The notes under the pieces: model-generated | What the model was told of the DNA's origin: nothing | The model's input: the letters and a program-made list of their open reading frames with translations, nothing else | The model's database searches: none | Program-made: the position numbers and the translations under genes | In this document: positions 1 to 13,500 of the stretch, one piece after another | Position numbering within the stretch: the first letter of the stretch is position 1 | Layout of the letters: each line of letters opens with the position of its first letter | Assembly: GCA_949825045.1 (NCBI GenBank) | Contig: OX463809.1 | Span: forward strand, 8,521,501 to 8,585,500 | Length of the DNA: 64,000 bases | Source of the DNA: Argyresthia goedartella | Taxonomy: Eukaryota; Arthropoda; Insecta; Lepidoptera; Argyresthiidae | Direction of reading: 5' to 3'

Positions 1-330
1 GGGGAGCGAGACAGCGTTCTGTACGTAATATGGTCGCTGTATCGTTCACTCGCTCACACATCACATCATGCATGTGAGAAAAAACGAAGCTTTATTTAAA
101 ACTGTAGGTGATAGCCATACAATTAACACTAGAAATAGAAATAGGTTAGCACGACCATTATTTAGACTAAGTAAAGTAGGCACATCATTCATGGGGCACT
201 GTATTCACTTCTACAATAATATACCACAGGAATCATTGATACTTCCTGAAAAGAGGTTCAAAAACTATGTTAAAAAATTAGCTGATAAGAAAGTCCTATT
301 AAAGTATTAAGGAATATTTGGATGACAAAA
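1..330 (+). pseudogene. 3' end of a non-LTR retrotransposon RT ORF (fragment)
   Basis: An 80-codon frame at 68-310 reads as the very C-terminus of a LINE reverse-transcriptase polyprotein. It contains the typical block in which a TRNRNRL-type motif is followed by a hydrophobic stretch and YNNIP. The same block recurs at the end of the LINE just downstream (RNPDRL then YNKLP in 3780-4043), so the two are relatives of one clade. No RT core, endonuclease or start lies in front of it inside the window, so this is either a 5'-truncated copy or the tail of an element that begins upstream. It is not a functional gene. Clade assignment (CR1/Daphne-like) is inference. Confidence 0.6.
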
Positions 331-547
331 CTGCATGGTCCATACCATCTCAGCGCACAGAAATTCGACGAGGGGCGATGGATCAAGTCTATCACTCGCC
401 GGCGAATTTCCTTAGACCGAAACCAGTAGTAACAGTTGTGAAGTAACTTTTTTAAAAAGAAGGTTTGGGGAGGTTTCTTGCCGTTTCTTCTTAACCCCGA
501 GGTTAAGCGAAAACAGATTAAATAATAAATATGGACAGTACAAAGTA
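331..547. other. Spacer between two LINE copies
   Basis: No coding signal is visible. The stretch holds the 3' noncoding end of the first LINE fragment and, from about 430, what is probably the leader of the second LINE. The exact junction cannot be placed by eye because no target-site duplication is obvious. Confidence 0.4.
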
Positions 548-1198
548 ATGGCTCTGATTAAGCCCAACGCAACATCGCAGGAAATATGCCGATCATTAGA
601 TAGCCTGGACAAGACGCTTATGACGGAAGGAGATAAAATTGTTATATCTCTAGGTGAACATGACACCAACCCTAAGATGGTAGAAATGGAATATAATAAT
701 GTGTTAGTGCTAGGCGTTTATAATAGTGATCACTTAAATGAAAGGAAATTAAATGACACGTTACGAGTGATCTGTAAACAGTTCCCAAACTGTACCTGGA
801 TGCTGTTCCTAGATGCTGAGGGATTGAAATTGCATTATAAAAATACGTGTACAAAGATTAATGCTGTTGTAGACCAATTAGATTACACTGACACAATGAA
901 ACAAAAACTACGATTGCATAACATAGTTAAATCAACCAAACCAAACACTCGAACAAATCAACTCAACAAAGATACACGGAAACCGGGCACTATACCATAT
1001 TACTTTGAAAGTTCTCATAAAAATAGTACAAACAAATATCCAAAACATAACAAAAACCAAACCGATGATGAAACAAAAAAGGGGACGATTCCCTATTATT
1101 TTAAAATATCTTGTAATGCAGATCTTCATGAAACTGCACCCCAAAAATATACAAGTAGAAGTAGTACTACTAAAAATGAGTTTTTTCGTTCCTCCTAA
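548..1198 (+). CDS. LINE ORF1-like protein
   Basis: This open frame of 216 codons starts at an ATG shortly after a purine-rich leader. The first half (residues about 25-110) alternates hydrophobic strands and acidic loops around a VISLGEHDTNP segment. That spelling is compatible with the SGNH-hydrolase-like fold seen in some CR1-group ORF1 proteins, but the catalytic serine block is not evident. The second half is Lys/Asn-rich and repeats the heptapeptide GTIPYYF twice about 35 residues apart. The frame runs directly into the endonuclease region of the next ORF in another frame. It is the best-preserved ORF of this LINE. Function beyond an ORF1-like role is unknown. Confidence 0.5.
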   Translation: MALIKPNATSQEICRSLDSLDKTLMTEGDKIVISLGEHDTNPKMVEMEYNNVLVLGVYNSDHLNERKLNDTLRVICKQFPNCTWMLFLDAEGLKLHYKNTCTKINAVVDQLDYTDTMKQKLRLHNIVKSTKPNTRTNQLNKDTRKPGTIPYYFESSHKNSTNKYPKHNKNQTDDETKKGTIPYYFKISCNADLHETAPQKYTSRSSTTKNEFFRSS

Positions 1199-4043
1199 TG
1201 ATTTTAAGTTTAGAGTATTACATCAAAACATACAAAGCATCAATTCCATATTGGAGTTACTTGAATTAGCAATACATACATCATATGTCTTTCTGAAACG
1301 TTCATACTGTCAGGTAATGAAAACATGATAAATTTAAATAACTATAAAATGGCAACGGCCTTTTCAAGAACCAAAAGAAGGGGAGGCACTTGTATTTTGG
1401 CTAAAAAAGAAATTGACACCAAAGAACTTCCTTACATCAAAGATATGGCTGTACCAAACCTATTTGAAAGTTGTGGAATAGAGGTTCCAAAACACAAACT
1501 AGTGATTATTTGTATCTATTCTTTTAGGACACAAAAAATAAAATAGAACAATTCTTTAATAAATTTGAGACCTTATTATTCACATTATCAAAAAAGCAAA
1601 TTTATAATATAATTATCACAGGAGATTTAAATATCAATATTCTGAAAAATAACATAAACACCACAAAACTGATTCACATAATGAATACGCATAATCTTAA
1701 GGTACTGATTAAGACACCAACAAGGGAAAAAGCCTGCCTTGATCATATTTACAGCAATATTAAGGATGCACAAGGAACGACTCTACCTCTCGAATTATCA
1801 GATCACGACACTGCGCAAATGGTGAGCTTTCCAATAAAATCAAAAGACTACGCGATTAAGACATGGCACATTGTGAAAAGAGACTACAGTGATGACAACA
1901 TAAGAAAGTTTTGTAGCGCTCTACAAAACATTTCCTTCAGTGAAGTATATGAGCAAACAGATGCAAATACTGCATTTGATAAATTCCACGAAATTTTCAC
2001 TTTGTTCTATGAACTGTGCTTTCCGAAAATTGAACGCAAGATAAATGCAATATCAAAAAGAGCATGGGTAACAAAGGGGTTAAAGATATGTTGCAAAACG
2101 AAAAGATCTCTGCGCTATAATTTTTATGTTAACAAAACAGAAGCAAATAAACTGCAATATAGAAACTACACGAAACTACTAAAAAAATGCATCTCACAAT
2201 CGCAAAGGAACCAAAATAGTAAAATGGTTTTGGAGAGTAAAAACATTTGCAGAGCTTCTTGGAAAATAATAAAAGAAGTTGGCCAAAATAAAACAGAATA
2301 TAAAAACATAAATGCTATCAAAGACGACAATGATCATTTATTAATAAATCCTCTTGACATAGCCAATACATTTAATGATTACTTAATAAATTTGACAAAC
2401 AAAAATAATTCTGAACTAAATAAAATTTATTTACATAAACGCAATTGTACAGGAACTAGTTTTTTCATCACTCGCGTAAGGGAACAAGACATGCAACAGG
2501 GTACGATGACATAAAAACAGATGTTATCAAGACATGTAGCAATTCACTATGTCCAATTTTATGCCATTTAATAAATATATCGTTTGAGGATGAACGATTT
2601 CCTGAAAAGCTAAAACTTTCGATTGTGAAACCGCTGTATAAGAAAGGGAATGCAGAAGAAGCCAGCAACTATCGACCAGTTACACTGATACCAATATTCT
2701 CGAAAATATTTGAAAAAGCTATGCAGTTTAGGCTTAATGACTACTTTGAGAAGCATAAAATAATTACAAAGGAACAATACGGTTTCCAAAAGGATAAATC
2801 TACAATTCTAGCAGCATTCAATCTTGTATCTAGTGTGGCGAAAGGCTTCGATCTTAAATACAATACATCTATTTTATTTTTCGACATGACGAAAGCTTTT
2901 GATTTTGTCTCGCATGATATTTTGTTAGATAAACTAGAACAATATGGCGTAAGGGGACCACCCCTACAATGGATACAGACCTATATTCGTGATAGGAAAC
3001 AAAGTGTGCACATAAATAGATTAAATAGCAATAACAAGGAAATTAAATATGAGTCTGAATATAAATATAATAATTTTGGTGTACATCAAGGAAGTGTTTT
3101 AGGCCCACTTATGTTGTTAATATATATAAATGACATACCAAAAGTGACATTACACCAAGCCATCTTATTCGCGGACGACATTTCGATTATAGTAAGCAAT
3201 AATAATAATGACATTCTATTTAACAAATCAATTTATAATAATGGTAATAAGGATAATAAATTAATTGATAAACACAAAAATGGCATACATAAAACAATAG
3301 GGTTAGTAGACGATTGGTTAAATAATAATAATAATCTAAAAATTAATGTGACTAAGACAAAGTTAATTAATTTCAACAATGTCAGTGATATCACTATAAA
3401 CTACAATAGCCAAATAATAAAATGTGAAAATAGTGTGACATTTCTCGGTTTTGCAATTGACAAAGACCTTAACTGGAAACTGCAAATTGACAAGGTTTGC
3501 AATAAAATAAGTAGATTTGTATTTGCACTCTCAAAGCTGAGAAAAACTACCACCCTCCAAACAACACTTGCTGCCTACCACGGATACGTGGAATCCGTGT
3601 TAAGCAACGGCATCATCTTATGGGGAAATAGTACAGATGTCAACAGAGCATTTGTTATATAAAAAAAATGCGTCAGGGCAATCTTAGGAGTAAAACCCCA
3701 AGAATCATGTAAAACGCTGTTCAAAAAACTAAACGTTTTAACTTTACCGTGTCTCTATATATTTGAAGTAGCACAATTTGTGAAACAGAACATGAATATA
3801 TTCACGACTGCTAAAGAACAGTTTCAAAGGAATACTAGAAATCCGGATAGATTAGTACTGGAACATAAGCCACGAACAACGCTTTACCAAAAGAATTATT
3901 ATGCAATGAGCGTAAAAATATACAACAAATTGCCCACCGACATAAAAAGTCTCCCTTTTATAATTTTTAAAAGAAAGTTATTTCTATGGCTTCAACAGCA
4001 TAATTTTTATGCATTTTCAGAGTTTTTAATTTATAAGTCTTAA
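1180..4043 (+). pseudogene. LINE ORF2: endonuclease and reverse transcriptase, broken
   Basis: Pieces of one polyprotein lie in successive frames. An endonuclease start near 1180 (LHQNIQSI motif) is followed by 1325-1546, by the end of the endonuclease and a linker at 1681-2514, by the RT at 2625-3660 and by the C-terminal domain at 3664-4043. RT motifs visible are NYRPV, FFDMTKAFD, HQGSVLGPL and FADD. The breaks are a frame change near 1530, another near 2490 and an in-frame TAA at 3661-3663, after which the same frame continues to 4043. An in vivo product is not expected. Confidence 0.75.
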
Positions 4044-4204
4044 TATTAAATTGTTTGTGTATGCTTGATAGGTCCTATACACAAATCGAAATATACTACT
4101 ATTTGCATGCTGTATAAATATAGCTGAATAAGGAACTTCTAATATTATTAACATCTGATATGTCTACGTAATTTCATAAGCAAATAAACGAATCTTGAAT
4201 CTTG

Positions 4205-4436
4205 ATGCTCACCTTCCGAAACAGTAGAGTGTAGTGTAGTCTTTTTTATATAAAAAAAATACTTGTAGTTATAAGTAATATATAAGATAATTTTGACGTT
4301 GAATAAGATTATTTATTAATTATATACAATAAAATGAAAACTGAAAAAATCTGAATCATCACGCATTCTTCTGGCTGCGAATTTGCACCGGTAAAGACCA
4401 ATTCAACCGAGTGTTCACGCGTAGTGTGATCCTTAG
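4205..4436. other. PDZD8 intron sequence, no gene seen
   Basis: AT-rich DNA between the LINE tail and the first recognisable PDZD8 exon. The splice acceptor CCTTAG at 4431-4436 ends it. No other feature is supported. Confidence 0.5.
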
Positions 4437-4535
4437 GTGTCCCTCCGCCGCGGCGTGGTGGTACTGGACGTGGTGCTGGTCGCGTCGAGGGGATCGCTCG
4501 GCCTGGTCTGCTGTCAGGGAGTCGGCGTGGTGCAG
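4437..4535 (+). CDS. PDZD8: PDZD8 exon: start of PDZ domain
   Basis: 33 codons, phase 0 at both ends, flanked by CCTTAG and GTATGC. The frame encodes alternating valine-rich strands and a GSLGL segment that fits the carboxylate-binding loop of a PDZ domain. It continues without a phase break into the next exon, which carries the rest of the fold. The acceptor has a weak pyrimidine tract, so the 5' boundary is less certain than the 3' one. Confidence 0.65.
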
Positions 4536-7500
4536 GTATGCTTCTTTTGATTAGCTGCAGTACCATCTAGATATTTCCATTATAGGTTAGGTTTTGAATT
4601 TTGTTACCGGGTTGTGCGTTGTCTGAGCCCCGCAGAGTGGTAAGGGAACGTACCCATACTACTTCTTTTGAGGTGAATATTGCTAGTGTCTAGGTATTTA
4701 AAAAATCACAATTTGGCCAAGTCCTTCTCAAGTTTATGTCGGTGTACCGCCTGACCTTGACCTTTCATGAGATCGTTGATTTCCCTTTCAGGTGGATACG
4801 GTGGTGCCGATGTCACCGGCGTACCGAGCGGACTTGCGTCGCGGTGATCAACTTTTGGCCGTGGACAACAAACCGGTGCATAATGTCGCTCAGGTACATC
4901 TTTTTGGTATCGCACCTGTCGCACTCGGGACATAGAGGGTGAAGGAGCGAAATGAAAAGGCCGAAATTGATACGTGCGTTGTATTGGACGGTTGCAAGGC
5001 AAAGAGAGCGAAATTCCTTATGTCTACCAATTTATAGCACAGTTAGTAGGCGGTTTAGACTACTAGCGCCATCTATCATAAAATGCTTCAAGCTTATACA
5101 TGTCTAACGTGTGATCAGTCAGATCAAGGTCAATTTGTAATGCAAATAATATACAATGAAATCTATAGATGGCGCTTTTCCAAATAACAGTAATAAATTA
5201 TACAGGTATACTCTATACAGGTACATATGTTAAGTTTTGGACTCAACATATCCTGCCCCCATTGAAATGGAATATTTCAATAATAATGAAAGGGATGGAA
5301 CTATATAGATTTATAGGTACTGACTAGGAGAACTAATATACTATGTTTATGTACTAATTTCATTTTCAAGGGGAGCAGAACTAGCTAGTGTCCATGCTAG
5401 TGTCAACAACTAATATTTTAATATGAAGGTACAATACTTACAATGAATTGAACTGATAAGTTAACAATGAATGAAACTGTTTATGCCTACTCTGCTTATT
5501 ATGGAATGAAACGACAGTAGGGACATGTTTTATTATAACTTCTTATATAACAGTGGCAATTAGGTATGTAATTAATGGTAAGTATGGTAAGTATTAAATA
5601 ATAATGAAACCTTAGTATAAATTGTTAGTTAGCTTAACTAAAAGTAGGTAATACTGAAAGGTAGGTTTTAAATTAACTAAGTTTTAGCTTCAATCAACGT
5701 TCGATAGCGGTAGCGGACATATGTTGTTAAACGCGCGTTTGATCGTTCCTTTCGCGGTTTTTATGATAGCGACGCGAGCGATGCCGTCGCTCCCAGGCTG
5801 CGTTGCGACGATCTTCCCCATCTTCCACTGGCAGGGTGGTAAGCGTTCTTCTCGTACCAGGACGACGACCCCTGCGGCGAGGCCCGGACCACGGGCGCTC
5901 CTCCACTTTGTCCGCTCCTGCAGCGTGTTGATATAGTCGCGTGACCATCTTCTCCAAAAGTTTTGTGTGATCTGTTGAAGTTGTTGAAAGTGTGTTAGCC
6001 TATTTTGAGGCACATCGGTATAGTCCTGTTCTGGTAGCGATGTCAGTGATCTGCCGACCAAAAAGTGAGCTGGCGTTAGGATAGGTATAGGTTCAGAATT
6101 AGAAATGGGACACAAGGGACGGGAATTTAATATTGCTTCTATTTGAACTATAATGGTAACAAATTCTTCATATGTCAACAAAGCCTGACTCAAAACTCGT
6201 TTCATATGATACTTGCAGCTTTTGACGGCTGCCTCCCACAGACCTCCCATATGGGGAGCGTAAACAGGAATAAAGTTCCACCTTATACCCTCGTCTGCGC
6301 ATTGAGATGATAATTCGCTCGATTTTTCCTTTAAGAAGGTAAACAATTCTTTAATTTCATTGTTCGCGCCATGGAATGTAGTGGCATTGTCACTCACCAA
6401 TTCTGCTGGTTTACCTCTTCGTGCTATGAACCTACGAAGCGCTGCCATGAATGCGGCCGACTCGAGTCCTGTAATTAATTCCAGGTGAACGGCCTTTGTT
6501 ACTAGGCAAATAAATACCGCGATATAGCATTTATTTACCTTGTAACCACGTCCTCTCCTGTCCCGTATATTAAAGGGCCCAGCATAATCCAACCCAGTGC
6601 TACTAAATGGGGGCGCTGGGTTTAACCTTGATGCAGGTAAGTTACCCATAACTGGTGTAGTCGTTTTAGGTTTAGCTCTAAAGCATGTGACGCATTTATT
6701 TACTATTTTTCTAGCCATCATTTTTCCCTTTGTGGGCCAGAAACGGTCGCGAATGGTGGCTAGTAATAATTGGGGTCCTGCATGGAACAATCTTACATGT
6801 TCGCCTTGCATAATAAGGTTGGTAAGAATGTGTTCATGATGAAGTAATAAAGGGTGTTTTTTATTATATGAGTATTGTGAGTGAGTTATCCTCCCGCCCA
6901 CGCGAATTAATCCGTCAACAATAAATGGCTGTAACGATAATAATTTAGATGTATTTGGCAATGGGTTATTTTTTAATAGGAGATTATATTCCTGTGGGTA
7001 GGATTCGATTTGAGACTGTTTAATTAATGTGTGTAAGGAATTACTAATTTCTTTTACCGATAATGGACCTACTAATCTATTATCCGGCTGGGACGTACGT
7101 ACCTTGCACTTCAGGTTATGTATAAAACGCAATACATAACCAAGTACACGTACTATCTTCGTGTCACTAGACCATTTGTGAAATAGGTACTGGAAGGTGG
7201 GGTTTGCATAAGTTTGAGTAGGGAAACTACTAGTTGTTGTAGTATCTTCAAGCCTTGAGTCATGGTTCGACAACAATGGCTCACTACGCACCGGCCAAGT
7301 ACTATTTTGTTGACTCAACCATGATGGCCCACACCACCACATACGCGTATTTCCTAGTTTACTTGGATCCACTCCTCGTGACAAAAGGTCAGCTGGGTTG
7401 TCTTCTGACGACACCCATCTCCAGTCTGTTTTGTTTGTGATTGCAAGTATTTGTGCAACTCTGTTGTTTACAAAACAGTTAGGTTTTAAGCTATCGTTTT

Positions 7501-10500
7501 TTAGCCATGCTAGTACGATGCTTGAATCTGACCATAGGTAAATGTTTTTTATATCACATTTAAGAGCCTTTTTTACCCTATCTATGTGAGTTGCGAGTAG
7601 TAGGGCTGCGCAAAGTTCTAATCTGGGTATAGTTTGACTTTTTATTGGCGCGACCCTTGACTTGGTATACAGTAGGTGAACTTGGATATTACCTACTTCA
7701 TCCATAGATCTAAGATAGATAACGGCACCATATGCCTTGTTAGAGCTGTCAGAAAATCCATGGATTTCAATTTTTATACAATTTGAAAGGAGTGTAAATC
7801 TTGGTATTCTTAATTGTTGCAAAAATGAGATCTCGGAATAGAATTTCTTCCATTCTTCTGTTAGTTCTGGTGACAGTTGCGCATCCCAATCTGTCTTGGT
7901 TTTGAAAAGTTGCTGAATAAATATTTTTGCCTTCACTATCACGGCACCTATTAACCCTAATGGATCAAAAATAGATGAAATAATTGATAGCACCTTCCTT
8001 TTTGTTAATGGGTTAGTACTTTGGTCCTTTTTTATCGTGTACATAAACTGGTCAGAATTATCGCACCATGCCAAACCTAGTACCTTATGGATTTTGTCCC
8101 CTAATTCGGTAGGTAGGTCGGTAGGTTTAGTGGTTTGATGCGTGTTTTCCGATTTACCTACACCTACCCTATTCAAGATAGTTTCTGAATTGGATTTCCA
8201 TTTTCGTAAAATGAAATTTGCCTTTCGCAGAATGTCATCCACTTGTTTTGCTACTGTTGCTACCTGCTGCTCATCAGTTCCCCCATAGAGTAAGTCGTCC
8301 ATGTAGAACTGTGACGTAATGGTTTCCGCAGCTATTGGGAATGTATTTTGGTTTTCATATGCTAATTGCAACAAACATCTTGTTGCTATGTGTGGTGCAG
8401 CCTTAAGACCGAAACTTAAGGTTGTTAGTGCATAAACTTGTAACTTCTGATTGGTGTTTTCACGCCAGAAAATGCATTGCAGCTGGTGTTGTTCAGGAGA
8501 CAAATAAATTTTTCTATACATTTTCTCTATATCTGCATTTATAACATATTTGTAAGTTCTAAAACGTAACAATATGTCTATCAAATCGTCCTGTTGTATC
8601 GCGCCCTTATATTGGAGGTCATTTAGTGACAAACCGCTATCTGTTTTACACGATGCGTCAAAAACTACACGTATGGGGGTGGTGGGTGATTCTCGTGTCA
8701 CGGCGTGATGTGGTAAAAAGTTGTAGGTATTTTCATAATTATTATTTATTTTAATCATATGGCCGCTTTGTTCGAATTCTTGCATAAATTCTACGTATTT
8801 TTGTTTGAAATAAGGGTTCCGTTGAAACTTTGATTCTAATGCTTTGAACCTCCTGTAAGCAATATGTCTAGATTTACCTAACTCGCGGGATGGTAACTTG
8901 AGTGGGATTTCAACGACGAAATTACCGTCAGAGTTGCGTGTATGAGTTTTTAAAAAAATCTCCTCGCATTGTGTCTCATCACCCGGTAAACAAGGTACGG
9001 AACCTTCTTCTATTTCCCAAAATCTTTGTAACTGATTTTCAATTACAAAGTTGCATCGCACTGATTTTGTTTCTAATATGCTATTTACCGAACCCGAAAT
9101 CACCCATCCCAAGCGTGTACGTTGTAATGTTGGTAACCCTACCCCGAGCTTATGTTGACCGATACACATTAAGTTATAAAATTGTTCGGCACCTATAATT
9201 AAATCTACTTCGCCCGGCGAACAATAGCCGCTGTCGGCTAGCTGATAACGCGATGGGATTCGTAAACAATTTTTTTCTGGTAATATTACGTTCAAACTAC
9301 AAATAGTAGGCACAATAAAACAGGTCATATTTGTTTGGTAGGTATTGTCCAATGAATTCAAGTTAATGTCACAATAATGTTGTACGTTTGACACACTATT
9401 ATTGAAACCGATTACTTGCATATTAAATGATTTCCTATCAAGTTGCAATTTATTGCACGCATCTTCCTTCCGTAATGAAATTAGACTGAGAGCCCGAGTC
9501 TAAAAGGGCTCTTAGCCGTTGTGGCTGGTTGTGTTTATCTAAGATAAATACTTGTGCTGTGGATAATAAAACTGGTTTTGGTTGGGGGTGAACAGACTGA
9601 GAGTAAGTGTTATTTTGTATGCTACTGGTTTGAGTTGTGTTTACTAGTTGGTTGTTATTAGTACTTGGTTGATTTGGAGGTTGTTCCTTGGTAAACGTTG
9701 TGGTTGTTGTTTGATTGGTATCATCTGATCTGTGTAAAAGCGTGTGGTGCTTGCGTTTACACAGACGGCAGGTACTAGCCCTGCAGTTAGAAAATATATG
9801 TGTACTGGAAAGACAATTGAAACATAAACGAAGTTTGTTTACGGTACGTATCCTAGCGCCCACATCTAGCGTTTGGAACTTTTGGCACTGGGTTATAAAA
9901 TGTGATCCCGAACATACGGGACATTGGTTAGGTTTAGAATTAAATTTGGATTGTACCTTGGTAGGATCGGACGTGGTTACCATGGTCTTCCTTGAAGGCG
10001 TCGCGGCTGGATTGCCGCTTCCGCCGGCGTCGGTTCGCTCAGCTGATCCTGTAGTTTCAAGCAGGTCAGCGCGGTCCCTCAAGAAAGCCTTGAATTCCTG
10101 TAACGTTGGCAATTTCCTAGAATTAATTTTTTCTTCCCATTTAAATTTTAATTTGGTATCTAGTTTATTCTGCAAGATATAAATGATTATCAAATCCCAA
10201 TTTTCTACGGGCACGTTCAAAGAGCGGAGGGTCCTAACATGCTTGGAAATATTATCATGGAGATTTCTCAATGATGATGCGGTTGTTGATACTGTATTAA
10301 TATCAAAAAGAGCCTGTAAATGATTGAAAACTAGAACTCGTGGGTTATTGTAGCGTTCGCACAATAATTGCCACGCCAGCGTGTAGCTTTCACTGGTATA
10401 ATCGAGCGAACTTATGACCTCTAACGCGCTGCCCTGTAAACAACTGCGAAGATATTTAAACTTTATTATTGGTTGCATTTTACTCTGATTAACTAACGCG

Positions 10501-13500
10501 TCAAAAGTGTCTCGAAACTCCAACCACTGCCTTACGTCCCCACTGAAGGTGGGTAAGCTGATTTCTGGATATTTAATCGACTCACTGTCCACAAGAGGCG
10601 GTGGAGGCGGAGGCGGTTGCCCCTCATGCTTTGGCTTGGTGTCTTTGGTTGCTACCAACACCTTAGCCTTTGCAGATAGCCTGTAAAAGACTTGATCAAA
10701 GGTCTCCCTCTCCGACATCTCGGTGTCAAGATCCTCATCCTGACTCATAGTATCTATACAATCCTGTGTCCTGCAAAAATCCTCATAAAGATCGGGTAAT
10801 TTCTCCATTCGCAACTTAATATCGATAACTGATTCTGCCGTTAATGCTGCTGGGTTAATGGAGTCTATATATTTTTTGAAAAGAGTCAATTTTCTCTTCG
10901 CTACACCTCGTTTGGACTTAAGGTCCTTCAAATTACTGGAAACGTCCATTATAAAAAGATAAAGATAAAGGAAACGAGAGGTTATTTCGAATATCTATCT
11001 AACTAAGATTAACTAAGCGATTAGCAATATTAAATGGGAATATAATGGAATGGGTGGGAATTGCCAGCTCACTTGCCCTTTTGATGACGATGCACGTGCC
11101 CACTAGGCTCTGGATGCCTTTTGATGATGCAGCACGTGTCGACACGCACTCTGGATATCTTCCGCCTTCTCGGAGTAAGTACCACGGTGCCACACACACG
11201 TGGCAGTGGTTTGGTATGGCCGTCGTTCAATGTTGCGTAGACAAGTTTCGTTATCTCGCTAGCTCTCAGGCCACCTTTCACCCTTCTTCTTTGTTTCTGA
11301 GCTTATGCCTGTCGATCTTGACCGATGAGGTGGCTTAGTCTACCACGTTACGAATTAAACGCTAAGTTGAAGGTAGACACCGGGCGATCTTCGGGGCGCG
11401 GTTGCGCAATTCGTAGCAAGTATCGTTGCCGCTGAATTTTACTAGCGCGGATCCCTTCCAGGCTAATTAATACGAAGACTCAAGCGTGTACTATTAGGGG
11501 TCACCATATGTCGCACTCGGGACATAGAGGGTGAAGGAGCGAAATGAAAAGGCCGAAATTGATACGTGCGTTGTATTGGACGGTTGCAAGGCAAAGAGAG
11601 CGAAATTCCTTATGTCTACCAATTTATAGCACAGTTAGTAGGCGGTTTAGACTACTAGCGCCATCTATCATAAAATGCTTCAAGCTTATACATGTCTAAC
11701 GTGTGATCAGTCAGATCAAGGTCAATTTGTAATGCAAATAATATACAATGAAATCTATAGATGGCGCTTTTCCAAATAACAGTAATAAATTATACAGGTA
11801 TACTCTATACAGGTACATATGTTAAGTTTTGGACTCAACAGCACCTCTATTTGGCGGTCAGCTCACAGGTGCATACAAGCGGGCCCACAAGCGAGGAGAA
11901 CAAAGTTGTTGGAGTGGTCGTCGTGACCTAAATTGGTCGGATGGACATAGTCATATTTTTAATGCAATGGAAATATAAAGGTACAGACAGTTACAAGAAA
12001 CGTTTCAAGAAAATGCAAGATTCTCTCTTAACAGATATCTCTTCCAGCAAACATAAGCAAAACAGGAAGGTTTTGTAACATGACTGTCTTAGTGCACAAT
12101 AAAACTGTATATATACGTACAAAAAATTGTTTCAACTCAACTACATAAAATACAATAGATAGCATGCACATATATAAACTATAAATATCATATCATATAT
12201 CATAGATCGATATGGTATCACGGAAGAGAAAGGAAATGCACTTTCAATCTTTTTTTTAAAGTAAAAATTGAGGGAATATCCCTAACAGCGCAAAGAAGTG
12301 CGTTCCACAGTCTGATTGCCCCTAACCTAAACGAGTGTTCGTTAGCAAAAGTGTTATGTCGAGGAGTTGAAAGGAGAGACACCATGTGGGATCTTGGATT
12401 GCTATCCTTGGGGAAAATAAACTCAAAACGTTCTTGAAGATATGTGGGGTAGCGGGGATTACGCTAAATATTGAACTGGTAGGAGAGAATGTATGAAGGC
12501 CGAAGATGAATCGGAAGCCACCCCACCTCCTTGCGATAATTGACATAATCATCACATACAATCATACATGCATATAAACGCCTCGTTACGCTTAGGAATT
12601 CTTGCGCATTATTTCTCGTTCCGCTTGAGAATAAATATACGCCTTTGCCTTAGCAATTCAACCCTTCAGACAGTTCCTCAGCAATGGCGGGCCGCTTCCA
12701 GTTTTATTATAGGTCACTTTGTCGATCACGAAACTAACAGGATAACCTTAGCAAGAAATAAAGAACCTGTTCATCTGTACCCTTACTTTTCGATCTGTCA
12801 AATATTCATGATCGGGGCTCTGGAGAATGGATTTCATTCGTCTACTAATGATATGCCTGGTTTCCCGTGCCCACTGCTACTCGTGCCGCCTGAAATATTT
12901 CTCAAAATTTCGACGCCACAATGTCGACGGGAATGAGTGTTTACATTAGACCGATATTTTGGGGAATGACAGTACCCAACAATATGAACAACTTTCCCCA
13001 AGAAACATGTGGTCGCAAACGAAAAAAAAACTGCCCTCAGTAATTGATATTGCATCTGTAGTATACGGTACGGTATATTATCGCTTACAGTGACAAGGCC
13101 AAAAACCTGGGGGTTATTTTTGATAGCCACCTATCATAGAAAAAGCATGTCAGCGAGGTCAGTAAGCGTGTCTTTGCCGCTTTTCACATACTAAGAAGAT
13201 TCCAGAACTTATTACCACGTCAAACGAAAATTACCGTCGCTCAATCCCTTCTCCTTGCGCTGATTGATTATGCTTATATCTGCTGGCCTAGCGCTACCGA
13301 AGAGCAACTGAACAAACTTGAGCGACTTCAAAATCTCGGGAATCGTTTCATCTTCGGACTGCGAAAGTTCACCATGTGCTAGTATAGTATTATAATATCT
13401 GTGACCATGTGTCACAGTATCGCAAGGAGTTAAATTGGCTGCCTACTCGTCTTCGTCGGGGTACTCACATCCACACTTTACTGTATAGCATCTCAACTAA

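Larger units (their letters stand above)
430..4204 (+). mobile_element. Decayed non-LTR retrotransposon (CR1/Daphne-like LINE)
   Basis: The order is a leader, a first ORF (548-1198), an APE-type endonuclease region with GDLNI near 1621 and a terminal SDH motif near 1800, a reverse transcriptase with FFDMTKAFD and FADD motifs (2625-3660), a C-terminal domain (to 4043), a polyadenylation-type AATAAA at 4183-4188 and a short tail repeat of TTGAATC type ending near 4204. The element lies in a PDZD8 intron upstream of the PDZ exons, in the same orientation as the host gene. Reading-frame breaks near 1530 and 2490 and a stop at 3661 show that it is dead. Clade is inferred from motif spelling and the repeated 3' tail; a tree would settle it. 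Confidence 0.75.
4917..11840 (-). mobile_element. Full-length BEL/Pao LTR retrotransposon, antisense in PDZD8 intron
   Basis: Two 332-bp LTRs (4917-5248 and 11509-11840) that look the same by eye, both TG...CA bounded, are flanked by the 5-bp target duplication GCACC (4912-4916 and 11841-11845). Gag (10949-9450) and pol (9448-5690) lie on the minus strand, so the 5' LTR is the right-hand one. A primer-binding site (TGGTGACCCC on the minus strand, 11506-11497) follows the 5' LTR and a purine tract (TGGGGGCAGGA, about 5262-5252) precedes the 3' LTR. Domain order protease-RT-RNase H-integrase and the 4-6 bp target duplication fit BEL/Pao. The apparently identical LTRs and long open frames point to a recent insertion. 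Confidence 0.93.

Noticed and set aside
12568..12936. 122-codon + strand frame
   Set aside because: No motif and it runs into a MITE. Regarded as chance.
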